Source: an uncultured Kiloniellales bacterium (GTDB taxonomy: Bacteria; Pseudomonadota; Alphaproteobacteria; Kiloniellales; JAKSDN01). Taken from it: a stretch of DNA of 13,318 bases. The stretch lies in the NCBI GenBank assembly GCA_937974415.1, contig CALJXB010000252.1, positions 1 through 13,318 on the forward strand, in the 5' to 3' direction. The first letter of the stretch is position 1, and every line of letters starts with the position of its first letter. Both the position numbers and the translations under genes were made by a program. A model generated the notes under the pieces. That model did not search any database and had not been told where the DNA came from. It saw only the letters and a list, made by a program, of their open reading frames with translations. Of the stretch, positions 7,664 to 13,278 are shown one piece after another.

Positions 7664-8197
7664 CTAGCCGGAGGCCTGGGCGGTCGCGGGTGCGAGCCCG
7701 CAGTGGGCGATGATGAAGTCGGCGATCCGGCCCTCGTCGTTCAGGTCGAGGCGGGGCAGGCCGACCTCGGCCAGCGCGTCGCAGTCGGGCTCGTCGCAGG
7801 CGATCGCCACGATGCGCGGGTCCTTGCGGCACAGGGGCAAGCGGCCGCGGGCGCCGCGGAATACCTCGATCTTGTCGTGGGGCTCGCGCTTGAAGCCCTC
7901 GATCAGCACCAGGTCGACCGGGCTCATGCGGGCGACCAGGTCCTCGATGTCGGGTTCCGTCGCCCCGCGCAGCTCGCGCATGAGGGCCCAGCGCTCGCCC
8001 GACGTGACCATGACCTCGGTCGCGCCGGCCTGGCGGTGCTGGTAGGAATCCTTGCCGGGATGGTCGATGTCGAAGCTGTGATGGGCGTGCTTGATGGTCG
8101 AGACCGCGACCCCGCGCGCAACCAGCGCCGGGATCAGCTTGATCGCCAGGGTCGTCTTGCCGCTACCGCTCCAACCCGCCAGGCCGAAAACCTTCAT
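7664..8197 (-). CDS. mobB: Molybdopterin-guanine dinucleotide biosynthesis adaptor MobB
   Basis: This 177-aa P-loop GTP-binding protein assists MobA in forming the guanine dinucleotide form of the molybdenum cofactor. It begins MKVFGLAGWSGSGKTTLAIK, with the Walker A loop at 8-16 (GWSGSGKTT). Next comes STIKHAHHSFDIDHPGKDSY and the RQAGATEVMVTSGERWALM segment characteristic of MobB, then DLVLIEGFKREPHDKIEVFR. Length is normal for the family. The 118-bp gap upstream separates it from pgsA, so the Moco genes may have their own promoter (a TTGACT on the - strand lies in this gap, without a convincing -10). A bis-MGD cofactor implies DMSO-reductase-family enzymes elsewhere in the genome. Confidence 0.94.
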   Translation of the reverse strand: MKVFGLAGWSGSGKTTLAIKLIPALVARGVAVSTIKHAHHSFDIDHPGKDSYQHRQAGATEVMVTSGERWALMRELRGATEPDIEDLVARMSPVDLVLIEGFKREPHDKIEVFRGARGRLPLCRKDPRIVAIACDEPDCDALAEVGLPRLDLNDEGRIADFIIAHCGLAPATAQASG

Positions 8198-8217
8198 GCC
8201 GGTCTCACTGCACTTTT

Positions 8218-8237
8218 GCCCGCGTCATCGCGCGGGC
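8218..8237. repeat. 7-bp stem hairpin between pgsA and mobB
   Basis: GCCCGCG (8218-8224) and CGCGGGC (8231-8237) are exact complements around a 6-nt loop. On either strand the run of T comes before the stem and the run of A after it, the reverse of an intrinsic terminator. It is therefore recorded only as a hairpin in the 118-bp pgsA-mobB gap, which otherwise shows no gene. Confidence 0.4.
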
Positions 8238-8315
8238 CTGCTCAAAAAGAAGGGCACCCGGCTGCCGAAAGTCAACTCTTTGCGGCATTACGTGCGTCGC
8301 CGGCCCGCCCCGCGC

Positions 8316-8873
8316 TCACGGCTCCAGCATGTGCTTCAGGCCGCGCGACAGGTAGTCGTAGCCGGTGATCAGGGTGAGCGCGGCGGCCACCCAGAGGCCG
8401 ACCTCGCCGATCATTTGGACCGGCAGGACAGCGGGCCCGTCGTGGCCGACGATGAGAAAGCCGAGCGCCACCATCTGGATCACGGTCTTCCACTTGGCCA
8501 GGTTGCTAACCGGCACGGGCACCTGAATCTCGGCGAGATACTCGCGCAGGCCCGAGACCAGGATCTCGCGGCACAGGATGACCAGGGCCGGCAGGAGGAC
8601 GAGGCCGGTGATGGAGTCTACGGCCACCAGCAGGAGGATGACCGCGCTGACCAAGAGCTTGTCGGCGATGGGGTCGAGGAAACGGCCGATGGAGGAGACT
8701 TGGCCGCGGTTTCGCGCCAGATAGCCGTCGAGCCAATCGGTCACGCCGGCGAGGGTGAAAAGCACCAGCGCCGTCCAGCGCGCCCAAGGCTCGTTCAGGT
8801 AGAGCAGCAGCAGCAGCACCGGAATGAGGCCGATGCGCGACAGCGTTAGCAGGTTGGGCAGGCTGGTCAGCAT
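8316..8873 (-). CDS. pgsA: CDP-diacylglycerol-glycerol-3-phosphate 3-phosphatidyltransferase
   Basis: This integral membrane enzyme makes phosphatidylglycerophosphate from CDP-diacylglycerol and glycerol 3-phosphate, the committed step to phosphatidylglycerol and cardiolipin. The 185-aa product carries the complete CDP-alcohol phosphotransferase signature D-x2-DG-x2-AR-x8-G-x3-D-x3-D (Asp46, Asp49, Gly50, Ala53, Arg54, Gly63, Asp67, Asp71). Several hydrophobic helices are present, e.g. 14-25 and 72-85, and it begins MLTSLPNLLTLSRIGLIPVL as the family does. A TTG five codons upstream is possible, but the ATG at 8871-8873 fits the family N-terminus. The Shine-Dalgarno is weak. uvrC-pgsA linkage is common in alphaproteobacteria; here a long hairpin sits between them. 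Confidence 0.95.
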   Translation of the reverse strand: MLTSLPNLLTLSRIGLIPVLLLLLYLNEPWARWTALVLFTLAGVTDWLDGYLARNRGQVSSIGRFLDPIADKLLVSAVILLLVAVDSITGLVLLPALVILCREILVSGLREYLAEIQVPVPVSNLAKWKTVIQMVALGFLIVGHDGPAVLPVQMIGEVGLWVAAALTLITGYDYLSRGLKHMLEP

Positions 8874-8910
8874 GGGCCGAGGCGGCAATCTCTCAAGCGG
8901 TCAGGGGTCC

Positions 8911-8946
8911 GCGGCGACCGCCACAGATCGCCGCGACACTATCGCG
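8911..8946. repeat. Two overlapping, mutually exclusive short hairpins upstream of pgsA
   Basis: GCGGCGA (8911-8917) pairs perfectly with TCGCCGC (8928-8934). CGCGA (8932-8936) pairs with TCGCG (8942-8946). The two stems share bases 8932-8934, so only one can form fully at a time in the leader of pgsA. Such an arrangement can be regulatory, but GC-rich DNA yields short stems by chance. Confidence 0.3.
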
Positions 8947-8983
8947 ATTCTGCGCTCCGCCGTCCAGAGGCCTTGGTGCGCCA

Positions 8984-9070
8984 CTGTATTGCTGGCCCAC
9001 CTCCCCACCCGACCACCCTGGAAGCATACTGTCGTGGGTGGTCGGGTGGGGAGGTGGGTCGGCAACATAG
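8984..9070. repeat. Long inverted repeat (23 bp perfect core, 35-position imperfect stem) between uvrC and pgsA
   Basis: Bases 8996-9018 (starting CCCACCTCCCCACCCG) are the exact reverse complement of 9036-9058, with a 17-nt loop (9019-9035). Outside this core the pairing continues for 12 positions (8984-8995 with 9059-9070). Read as + strand RNA there are nine further Watson-Crick pairs, three G-U pairs and one A-C mismatch. On the - strand the three G-U pairs become mismatches. Each arm has four runs of at least three G on one strand, so each arm is also a G-quadruplex motif. The repeat starts 21 bp beyond the uvrC stop. No T-run follows it in the direction of uvrC transcription, and no target-site duplication or transposase is visible. 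It may be a MITE/REP-like palindrome, an unusual terminator or an mRNA-stabilising stem. Confidence 0.85.
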
Positions 9071-9079
9071 AGGGACCGG

Positions 9080-11173
9080 TCACGGGCCGCCGTGAAAATG
9101 GTCGTAGATGCGCCGCGCCACGACGCGGCTGATGCCGGCGACCGCCTCCAGGTCGGCCAATCCGGCCCGGGCGACCGCCTGGGCCGAGCCGAAATGATGC
9201 AAGAGGGCGCGCTTGCGCTTGGCCCCGATGCCCGAAATCTCGTCCAGGCTGGAACGCAGCCGGGACTTGCTGCGGCCGCTGCGATGGGTGCCGATGGCGA
9301 AGCGGTGGGCCTCGTCGCGCAGGCGCTGCAGGAAGTAGAGGCAAGGGTCCCTGGCGGCGAGCATCTTCGGGGATTGGCCAGGCAGATAGATGCGCTCGCG
9401 TCCGGCGTTGCGGTCCGGGCCCTTGGCGATGGCGGCCACCGCCACGTCCGTGAGCCCCAGGTCGGCCAGGACCTCCTGGGCCACCGCGAGCTGGCCGCGG
9501 CCGCCGTCGATCAGGATCAGGTCGGGCCACTCGTCGCTGTCGCGCTCCGGGTCCTCCTTGACGATGCGGGTGAAGCGCCGGGTCAGCACCTCGCGCATCA
9601 TGGCGTAATCGTCGCCGGCGGTGTAGCCGGCCCGGCCTGGGCTGGCGGGTGCCGGCGCATCGCCGGCGGGACCCGCGTCCCTCGCGTCTCTCGCCTGGGC
9701 GCCCTTGATCCGGAACTTGCGGTAGGCCGCTTTGACGAAGCCTTCGGGGCCGGCAACGATCATGGCGCCGTAGGCATTGGCGCCCTGGATGTGGCTGTTG
9801 TCGTAGACCTCGATGCGGTCCGGCGGTGCCTCGAGTCCGAGGGCTTCGGCGAGCCCGTCCAGCAGCTGGCGTTGGTTGCCACTCTCGGCCAAGCGCCGGG
9901 CGAGCGCCTCGCGGGCGTTCATCAGTGCGCTCTCGACCAGCTTGCGCTTCGCGCCGCGCTGAGGGGCCAGGAGTGTGACCTTGCGGCCCTCGCGCTGGCT
10001 CAGGGCTTCGGCGATTAGGTCCCGCTCGGCCAGGCTGTGGCTCAGCAGGATGAGCCGGGGCGCCGGCTTGTTGTCGTAAAACTGAGCCACGAAGGCGTCG
10101 AGAACCTGCGTCACGTCGAGCTGGCGGTCGTGGGAGGGGAAGTAGGCCCGGTTGCCGTAGTTGCGGCCGGCGCGGAAGAAAAACACCTGGACGCAGGTGT
10201 GACCGGCGTCCTGATGGGCGGCGATGACGTCGGCATCGTCGAGCCCCTCCACGTTGACGTCTTGACGGGACTGGATGTGGGCGAGCGCCCGCAGCCGGTC
10301 GCGGGTGACGGCGGCGGCCTCGAAATCGAGGCGCTCGGAGGCGTTGCGCATCTCCGAGCTCAAGGTCTCTTGAATGTCGTGGCTGCGCCCGGTGAGAAAC
10401 GCCCGGGTCTGATCGACCAGGTCGCGATAGTCCTCCCGGGAGACGAGGTCGACGCAGGGGGCGGCGCAGCGCTTGATCTGATGCATGAGGCAGGGCCGGG
10501 TGCGGGCGGAGAAGACCGCGTCCGAGCAGGAGCGGAGCAAGAAAGCCTTCTCCAGCGCCGTGATGGTGCGGTTGACCGCGCCGGCCGAGGCGAAGGGACC
10601 GAAATAGTCGCCGTCGCGCTCGTGGGCGCCGCGGTGCTTGGTCACCTGGGGGAAGGGATGGTCGCCGGTGATCAGGATGTAGGGAAAGGACTTGTCGTCC
10701 CTCAGCAGCACGTTGTAGCGCGGCATGTGGCGCTTGATGAGGTTGCTTTCCAGCAGCAGCGCCTCGGCTTCGGTGTGGGTGGCGATGACCTCGAGCTTGG
10801 CCGTCTCGGCCACCATGCGGAGCAGGCGGTAAGGCAGCTTGCCGAGCTGGGCGTAACTGGCGACCCGCTTTTTCAGGCTGCGCGCCTTGCCGACATAAAG
10901 CGCCTCGCCGTGCCGATTGGTCATGCGGTAGACGCCAGGCCCGGCCGGCAGGGTCTTGACCGCCCGGGCGATGACCTCGCGGCCAGCCGACAGAGGCTGC
11001 GCCGGATCCGGCTGGTCTTCGCCGGGTTCGGCGCCCTGGTACGGTGCCGGGTCTTCCGCGAGGCCGCGCATCGGTGTTTCCGCCGGTTCCGCCGGCGCTT
11101 CGGCAGGCATGGCGGACCGCTTGCCGCCGGCCGACGGGTCGTTGCGTCGTCGTCGTCCACGCCGGGTCGTCAT
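9080..11173 (-). CDS. uvrC: UvrABC excinuclease subunit C
   Basis: UvrC makes both incisions around a DNA lesion in nucleotide excision repair. The 697-aa product has, in order: a charged N-terminal extension (about 70 aa); the GIY-YIG nuclease domain ([28 protein letters not shown]) for the 3' cut; the Cys-rich [20 protein letters not shown] segment; the UvrB-binding UVR motif ([19 protein letters not shown]); the RNase H-like domain ([57 protein letters not shown]) for the 5' cut; and tandem helix-hairpin-helix motifs ([22 protein letters not shown]). A GTG at 11200 would add nine residues; the ATG at 11171-11173 was chosen, but Met at 11110 is also possible because no Shine-Dalgarno is strong. 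A low-complexity insert of about 20 residues (around [16 protein letters not shown]) interrupts the usual FRIK...TAGDDYAMM junction. Confidence 0.96.
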   Translation of the reverse strand: MTTRRGRRRRNDPSAGGKRSAMPAEAPAEPAETPMRGLAEDPAPYQGAEPGEDQPDPAQPLSAGREVIARAVKTLPAGPGVYRMTNRHGEALYVGKARSLKKRVASYAQLGKLPYRLLRMVAETAKLEVIATHTEAEALLLESNLIKRHMPRYNVLLRDDKSFPYILITGDHPFPQVTKHRGAHERDGDYFGPFASAGAVNRTITALEKAFLLRSCSDAVFSARTRPCLMHQIKRCAAPCVDLVSREDYRDLVDQTRAFLTGRSHDIQETLSSEMRNASERLDFEAAAVTRDRLRALAHIQSRQDVNVEGLDDADVIAAHQDAGHTCVQVFFFRAGRNYGNRAYFPSHDRQLDVTQVLDAFVAQFYDNKPAPRLILLSHSLAERDLIAEALSQREGRKVTLLAPQRGAKRKLVESALMNAREALARRLAESGNQRQLLDGLAEALGLEAPPDRIEVYDNSHIQGANAYGAMIVAGPEGFVKAAYRKFRIKGAQARDARDAGPAGDAPAPASPGRAGYTAGDDYAMMREVLTRRFTRIVKEDPERDSDEWPDLILIDGGRGQLAVAQEVLADLGLTDVAVAAIAKGPDRNAGRERIYLPGQSPKMLAARDPCLYFLQRLRDEAHRFAIGTHRSGRSKSRLRSSLDEISGIGAKRKRALLHHFGSAQAVARAGLADLEAVAGISRVVARRIYDHFHGGP

Positions 11174-11269
11174 GACGGCAATCTTGCGCGAAGCCGCCAC
11201 CGCGTCAACGTGCCGGACCGCCGCGACGGGTTCAGGTCCGGCGATCCACTCCCCCGAGGGGCTCCGCAG

Positions 11270-11304
11270 CTATCCACGGAATCTGTGGACAAAGCTGTGG
11301 GGAA
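11270..11304. promoter_or_regulatory. Cluster of three DnaA-box-like 9-mers
   Basis: CTATCCACG (11270-11278, + orientation), TGTGGACAA (11284-11292, reverse complement TTGTCCACA) and TGTGGGGAA (11296-11304, reverse complement TTCCCCACA) resemble the DnaA consensus TTATNCACA with one to two or more mismatches. The first two form an inverted pair TCCAC-N7-GTGGA. The last two have the same orientation 12 bp apart. The best box differs from TTATCCACA at one base. Confidence 0.5.
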
Positions 11305-11352
11305 GTCAGCTGGGCTGGACCGACGGCCAAGCATATCAAGCTTTTGTGACTG

Positions 11353-11371
11353 TTGCCTAAATTTTAGGCAA
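11353..11371. promoter_or_regulatory. Perfect 19-nt palindrome TTGCCTAAATTTTAGGCAA (operator-like)
   Basis: Two 9-nt arms, TTGCCTAAA and TTTAGGCAA, are exact complements around a single T. This size and spacing is typical of a site for a dimeric helix-turn-helix regulator (MarR-type or similar). It lies in the AT-rich region about 180 bp upstream of the uvrC ATG and between two GTGACTG repeats. I do not recognise it as a known named box; it is not a LexA (GTTC-N7-GTTC) or Irr/Fur-type site. Confidence 0.55.
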
Positions 11372-11604
11372 AGTATGTAAGTGACTGATTTGGAAATATT
11401 TTTCCGTTGTCAAGCGTAAACAAAATGTAAAGAAAGTTTTTGGGAACTGTGGCGAATTGGCAACAATTGGGTGGAGGGGCAATGTGTACAACTTGGGTCG
11501 CGGGAGCATCAGAATCGCCATGGTGGCAAGGCGTTAGCGAAACGATACACGGGTCTTGCAGCGACACGACCGAGGTCCCTGAGCCCCCGGGAGACATCCG
11601 GAAT

Positions 11605-12024
11605 TCAGCCTTTGCGGCGCCGCTCCAACTCGATCCCGATTCCACCGACATCGGCGTAGCGGTCCAATTTCTCGATCCGCACCCTGACCGAGACGATACG
11701 CTCGTCAAAAAAGCAATTGGCCGCGACCTGTTCGGCCAGGGTCTCCAGGAGCTGCACGTCGGCCTTGAGGCACGTGCGCCGGACCCGGTCCACCAGGTGG
11801 CCGTAGTGAACCACTTCGGCGATGCGGTCCTCGCTGGGCGGATCGGGCACCACTTCCAATGTCAGATTGAGGCGGATTCGTTGACGCCGGGCGCGTTCGT
11901 CCTCGGTGACGCCGATGCGGCACGACAAAGACAGGTCGCGCACGATGATGCGTTGCGCGGTGACCTCGGTCTCCGTTTCCCGGCCGCGAGGGGCAGGGCC
12001 CTGTCCGGCCTCAGCTCTATCCAC
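11605..12024 (-). CDS. folB: Dihydroneopterin aldolase FolB
   Basis: FolB converts 7,8-dihydroneopterin to 6-hydroxymethyl-7,8-dihydropterin and glycolaldehyde in folate synthesis. The 139-aa product shows the family pattern: RIIVRDLSLSCRIGVTEDER (catalytic-type Glu near 41-43), QRIRLNLTLEV, VHYGHLVDRV (Tyr74), LLETLAEQVA and VRVRIEKLDRYADVGGIGIE (Lys119 at the usual active-site lysine position). The start is GTG at 12022-12024, with G-rich and AGGA sequence just upstream; a later start near Val21 is possible because the first about 20 residues are not conserved-looking. The gene begins 42 bp after the pteridine-reductase-like SDR stop, in the same direction, so the two are probably co-transcribed. 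Confidence 0.88.
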   Translation of the reverse strand: MDRAEAGQGPAPRGRETETEVTAQRIIVRDLSLSCRIGVTEDERARRQRIRLNLTLEVVPDPPSEDRIAEVVHYGHLVDRVRRTCLKADVQLLETLAEQVAANCFFDERIVSVRVRIEKLDRYADVGGIGIELERRRKG

Positions 12025-12066
12025 TGTCCTGACCCCCCGTATTGCCCCCCACGGGGCCGATGCCGT

Positions 12067-12861
12067 TCATTCCTCCGGGTCGCAGTGCTTTTCTGCCTGG
12101 GCCCAGCCCAGGTGCTGCCCGCCGTCGAGCGCTATCATCTGCCCGGTCACCGAGCCGGCGGCAAGCAGGAATTGTATGGCTTGGCAGATCTCGTCCGGGC
12201 TGGTCCCCCGGCCGAGCGGTACGGAGGCGCACTGCCGGGCGAACTGTTCGGCGCTCTGACGGGCGCTGGGCAGTGTCGGCCCAGGGCCGATCCCGTTGAC
12301 GCGGATGCGCGGGGCAAGCGCCAGGGCAAGGGTCCGGGTCAGGGTCCAGAGGGCCGACTTGGAAACGGTGTAGCTGATAAAGTGAGGCGTCAGGTTCCAG
12401 ACCCGCTCGTCCAGCAGATTGACGATGACCCCGCAGCGGCCCACCGGCAGGGCTTCGGCAAAGCCCTGGGCGAGGACCAGAGGCGCCCGCAGGTTCGGCT
12501 CCAGGTGGCGGTCCCAGGACTCCCGCGTCATATCGGCGACTTCGTCGCGTTCGAAGCAGGAGGCGCTGTTCACCAGGCAGCCCAGTGGCCCGAGGGCCTC
12601 GACCGCGCGCCCGATCAGGCCGGCACTCTCCGCTTCCTGGGCCAGATCCGCCTGAAGGGCGACGGCGCGGCCGCCGTCCCCGACGATCTGTCGCACTACT
12701 TCTTCGGCAGCCGCGGCGGAGCGGTTGTGGTGAACCGCCACCGCCCAGCTCTGCGCGGCGAGATCGACGGCGATCGCGCGGCCGATCCGCCGGGCGGCGC
12801 CGGTCACCAGCGCCGCGCGGGGGTAGTTCAACGAATGGGGCTCGGGCCTACGCTCAGACAT
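12067..12861 (-). CDS. SDR oxidoreductase, pteridine reductase (PTR1/FolM)-like
   Basis: This 264-aa short-chain dehydrogenase has the cofactor loop ALVTGAARRIGRAIA (17-31), the NADPH-type basic/Ser pattern VHHNRSAAAAEE (43-54), LVNSAS (96-101) and the YTVSK active site (Tyr164, Lys168). The usual catalytic Ser is replaced by Asp151 in VIVNLLDERVW, exactly 13 residues before Tyr164. This is the Asp-Tyr-Lys arrangement and spacing of pteridine reductase PTR1 (Asp181/Tyr194/Lys198 in Leishmania), and HHNRSAAAA resembles PTR1 HYHRSAAEA. Together with adjacent folB this suggests reduction of a dihydropterin or dihydrofolate-type substrate. A generic SDR function remains possible. An upstream TTG at 12900 was rejected; the ATG at 12859-12861 has a G-rich Shine-Dalgarno (GGGGGGA). 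Confidence 0.88.
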   Translation of the reverse strand: MSERRPEPHSLNYPRAALVTGAARRIGRAIAVDLAAQSWAVAVHHNRSAAAAEEVVRQIVGDGGRAVALQADLAQEAESAGLIGRAVEALGPLGCLVNSASCFERDEVADMTRESWDRHLEPNLRAPLVLAQGFAEALPVGRCGVIVNLLDERVWNLTPHFISYTVSKSALWTLTRTLALALAPRIRVNGIGPGPTLPSARQSAEQFARQCASVPLGRGTSPDEICQAIQFLLAAGSVTGQMIALDGGQHLGWAQAEKHCDPEE

Positions 12862-12932
12862 GGTCCCCCCGATCCTGCAGAAGGCCGGACAGCGGGGCAA
12901 GGGGCCCGGCCGCGCTTGCGGCCATGGCTAAC

Positions 12933-12961
12933 GGTTTGGTAAGGCTCCCGAGCTATGTCAA
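12933..12961 (-). promoter_or_regulatory. Candidate promoter for the SDR-folB pair
   Basis: A consensus -35 TTGACA lies on the - strand at 12956-12961. A 17-bp spacer leads to CAAACC (12933-12938), a poor -10. The placement, about 70-100 bp upstream of the SDR ATG in the divergent gap (12862-13017), is right, but the weak -10 keeps confidence low. Confidence 0.3.
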
Positions 12962-13017
12962 TTCCGACCCTCCAACCCGGTGGCCTGGCCCCGGCTCGGC
13001 TGCTATAAGGACCCGCC

Positions 13018-13278
13018 ATGAGACTTTCCAGACACGCGATCCCGAGACGTGCGGCGCGCTTAGCCTTTCTCGCTCTGCTGGTGCTGCCCTGGCTCGCTGC
13101 GCCGAAACCGGCGCTTGCCTACCTGGACCCGGGGACCGGCAGCATCCTGCTGCAGATCATCATCGGCGGCGTGGCCGGCCTGGGTGTGGTGGGCAAGCTT
13201 TACTGGCACCGGCTCCGCGGCCTGCTCGGCTTGGACAAGAAAGAGCCACAAAAGGAGCCGCCGTCGGCCGCCAAATGA
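13018..13278 (+). CDS. Small secreted/membrane-anchored YLDPGTGS protein
   Basis: This 86-aa protein has a clear signal peptide: basic MRLSRHAIPRRAAR, a hydrophobic core LAFLALLVLPWLAA, and an ALA|Y cleavage-type site after residue 34. The mature part starts YLDPGTGSILLQIIIGG, continues as one hydrophobic segment (about 42-59), and ends with a charged tail (DKKEPQKEPPSAAK). Small proteins with a YLDPGTGS motif recur in many bacteria, to my knowledge without an assigned function, often next to envelope or methyltransferase genes. The start has a good Shine-Dalgarno (AAGGA, seven bases away). Its stop overlaps the next ATG (ATGA), so the two genes are translationally coupled. Confidence 0.85.
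   Translation: MRLSRHAIPRRAARLAFLALLVLPWLAAPKPALAYLDPGTGSILLQIIIGGVAGLGVVGKLYWHRLRGLLGLDKKEPQKEPPSAAK

Larger units (their letters stand above)
11174..11604. other. Gene-free region of about 430 bp: oriC-like or complex regulatory region upstream of uvrC
   Basis: No convincing gene lies between folB and uvrC. The segment next to uvrC is GC-rich and carries three DnaA-box-like 9-mers (11270-11304). It is followed by a strikingly AT-rich stretch at 11333-11450 (38 G/C in 118 bases, about 32%, by direct count), very unlike the surrounding GC-rich DNA. Inside the AT-rich part are a perfect 19-nt palindrome (11353-11371), two copies of GTGACTG (11346-11352 and 11381-11387) and a consensus -35 hexamer TTGACA on the - strand (11408-11413). 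That hexamer has only a weak -10 (AATCAG) after 17 bp, and could start uvrC transcription. A 5-bp stem with a GCAA loop lies at 11455-11468. DnaA boxes beside an AT-rich unwinding-type stretch are the hallmark of replication origins; whether this is one is inference. Confidence 0.45.

Noticed and set aside
7662..7832. N-terminal extension of moeA to the in-frame start at 7832
   Set aside because: The extension overlaps mobB in another frame, is Arg/Pro-rich shadow sequence, and MoeA proteins typically begin MAQLS as at 7661.
8218..8250. Intrinsic terminator between pgsA and mobB
   Set aside because: The stem is good, but the T-run precedes and the A-run follows it on either strand; a nearby GGCA/TGCC stem followed by T-rich sequence on the - strand is only 4 bp.
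8984..9070. Insertion sequence ends around the long inverted repeat
   Set aside because: No transposase frame and no target-site duplication beside the arms; a MITE/REP origin remains only a possibility.
10037..11380. 447-aa + strand frame opposite uvrC, and the 308-aa frame at 9092-10018
   Set aside because: Both are shadows of uvrC, which is fully conserved on the - strand.
11174..11604. LexA/SOS box upstream of uvrC
   Set aside because: No GTTC-N7-GTTC (or reverse complement) was found; GAAC-N6-GAAT near 11445 has wrong spacing and sequence.
11440..12942. 500-aa + strand frame covering folB and the SDR
   Set aside because: The opposite strand encodes two clear enzymes with active-site motifs; the + frame lacks any domain. 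Only its first codons were kept as a low-interest observation.
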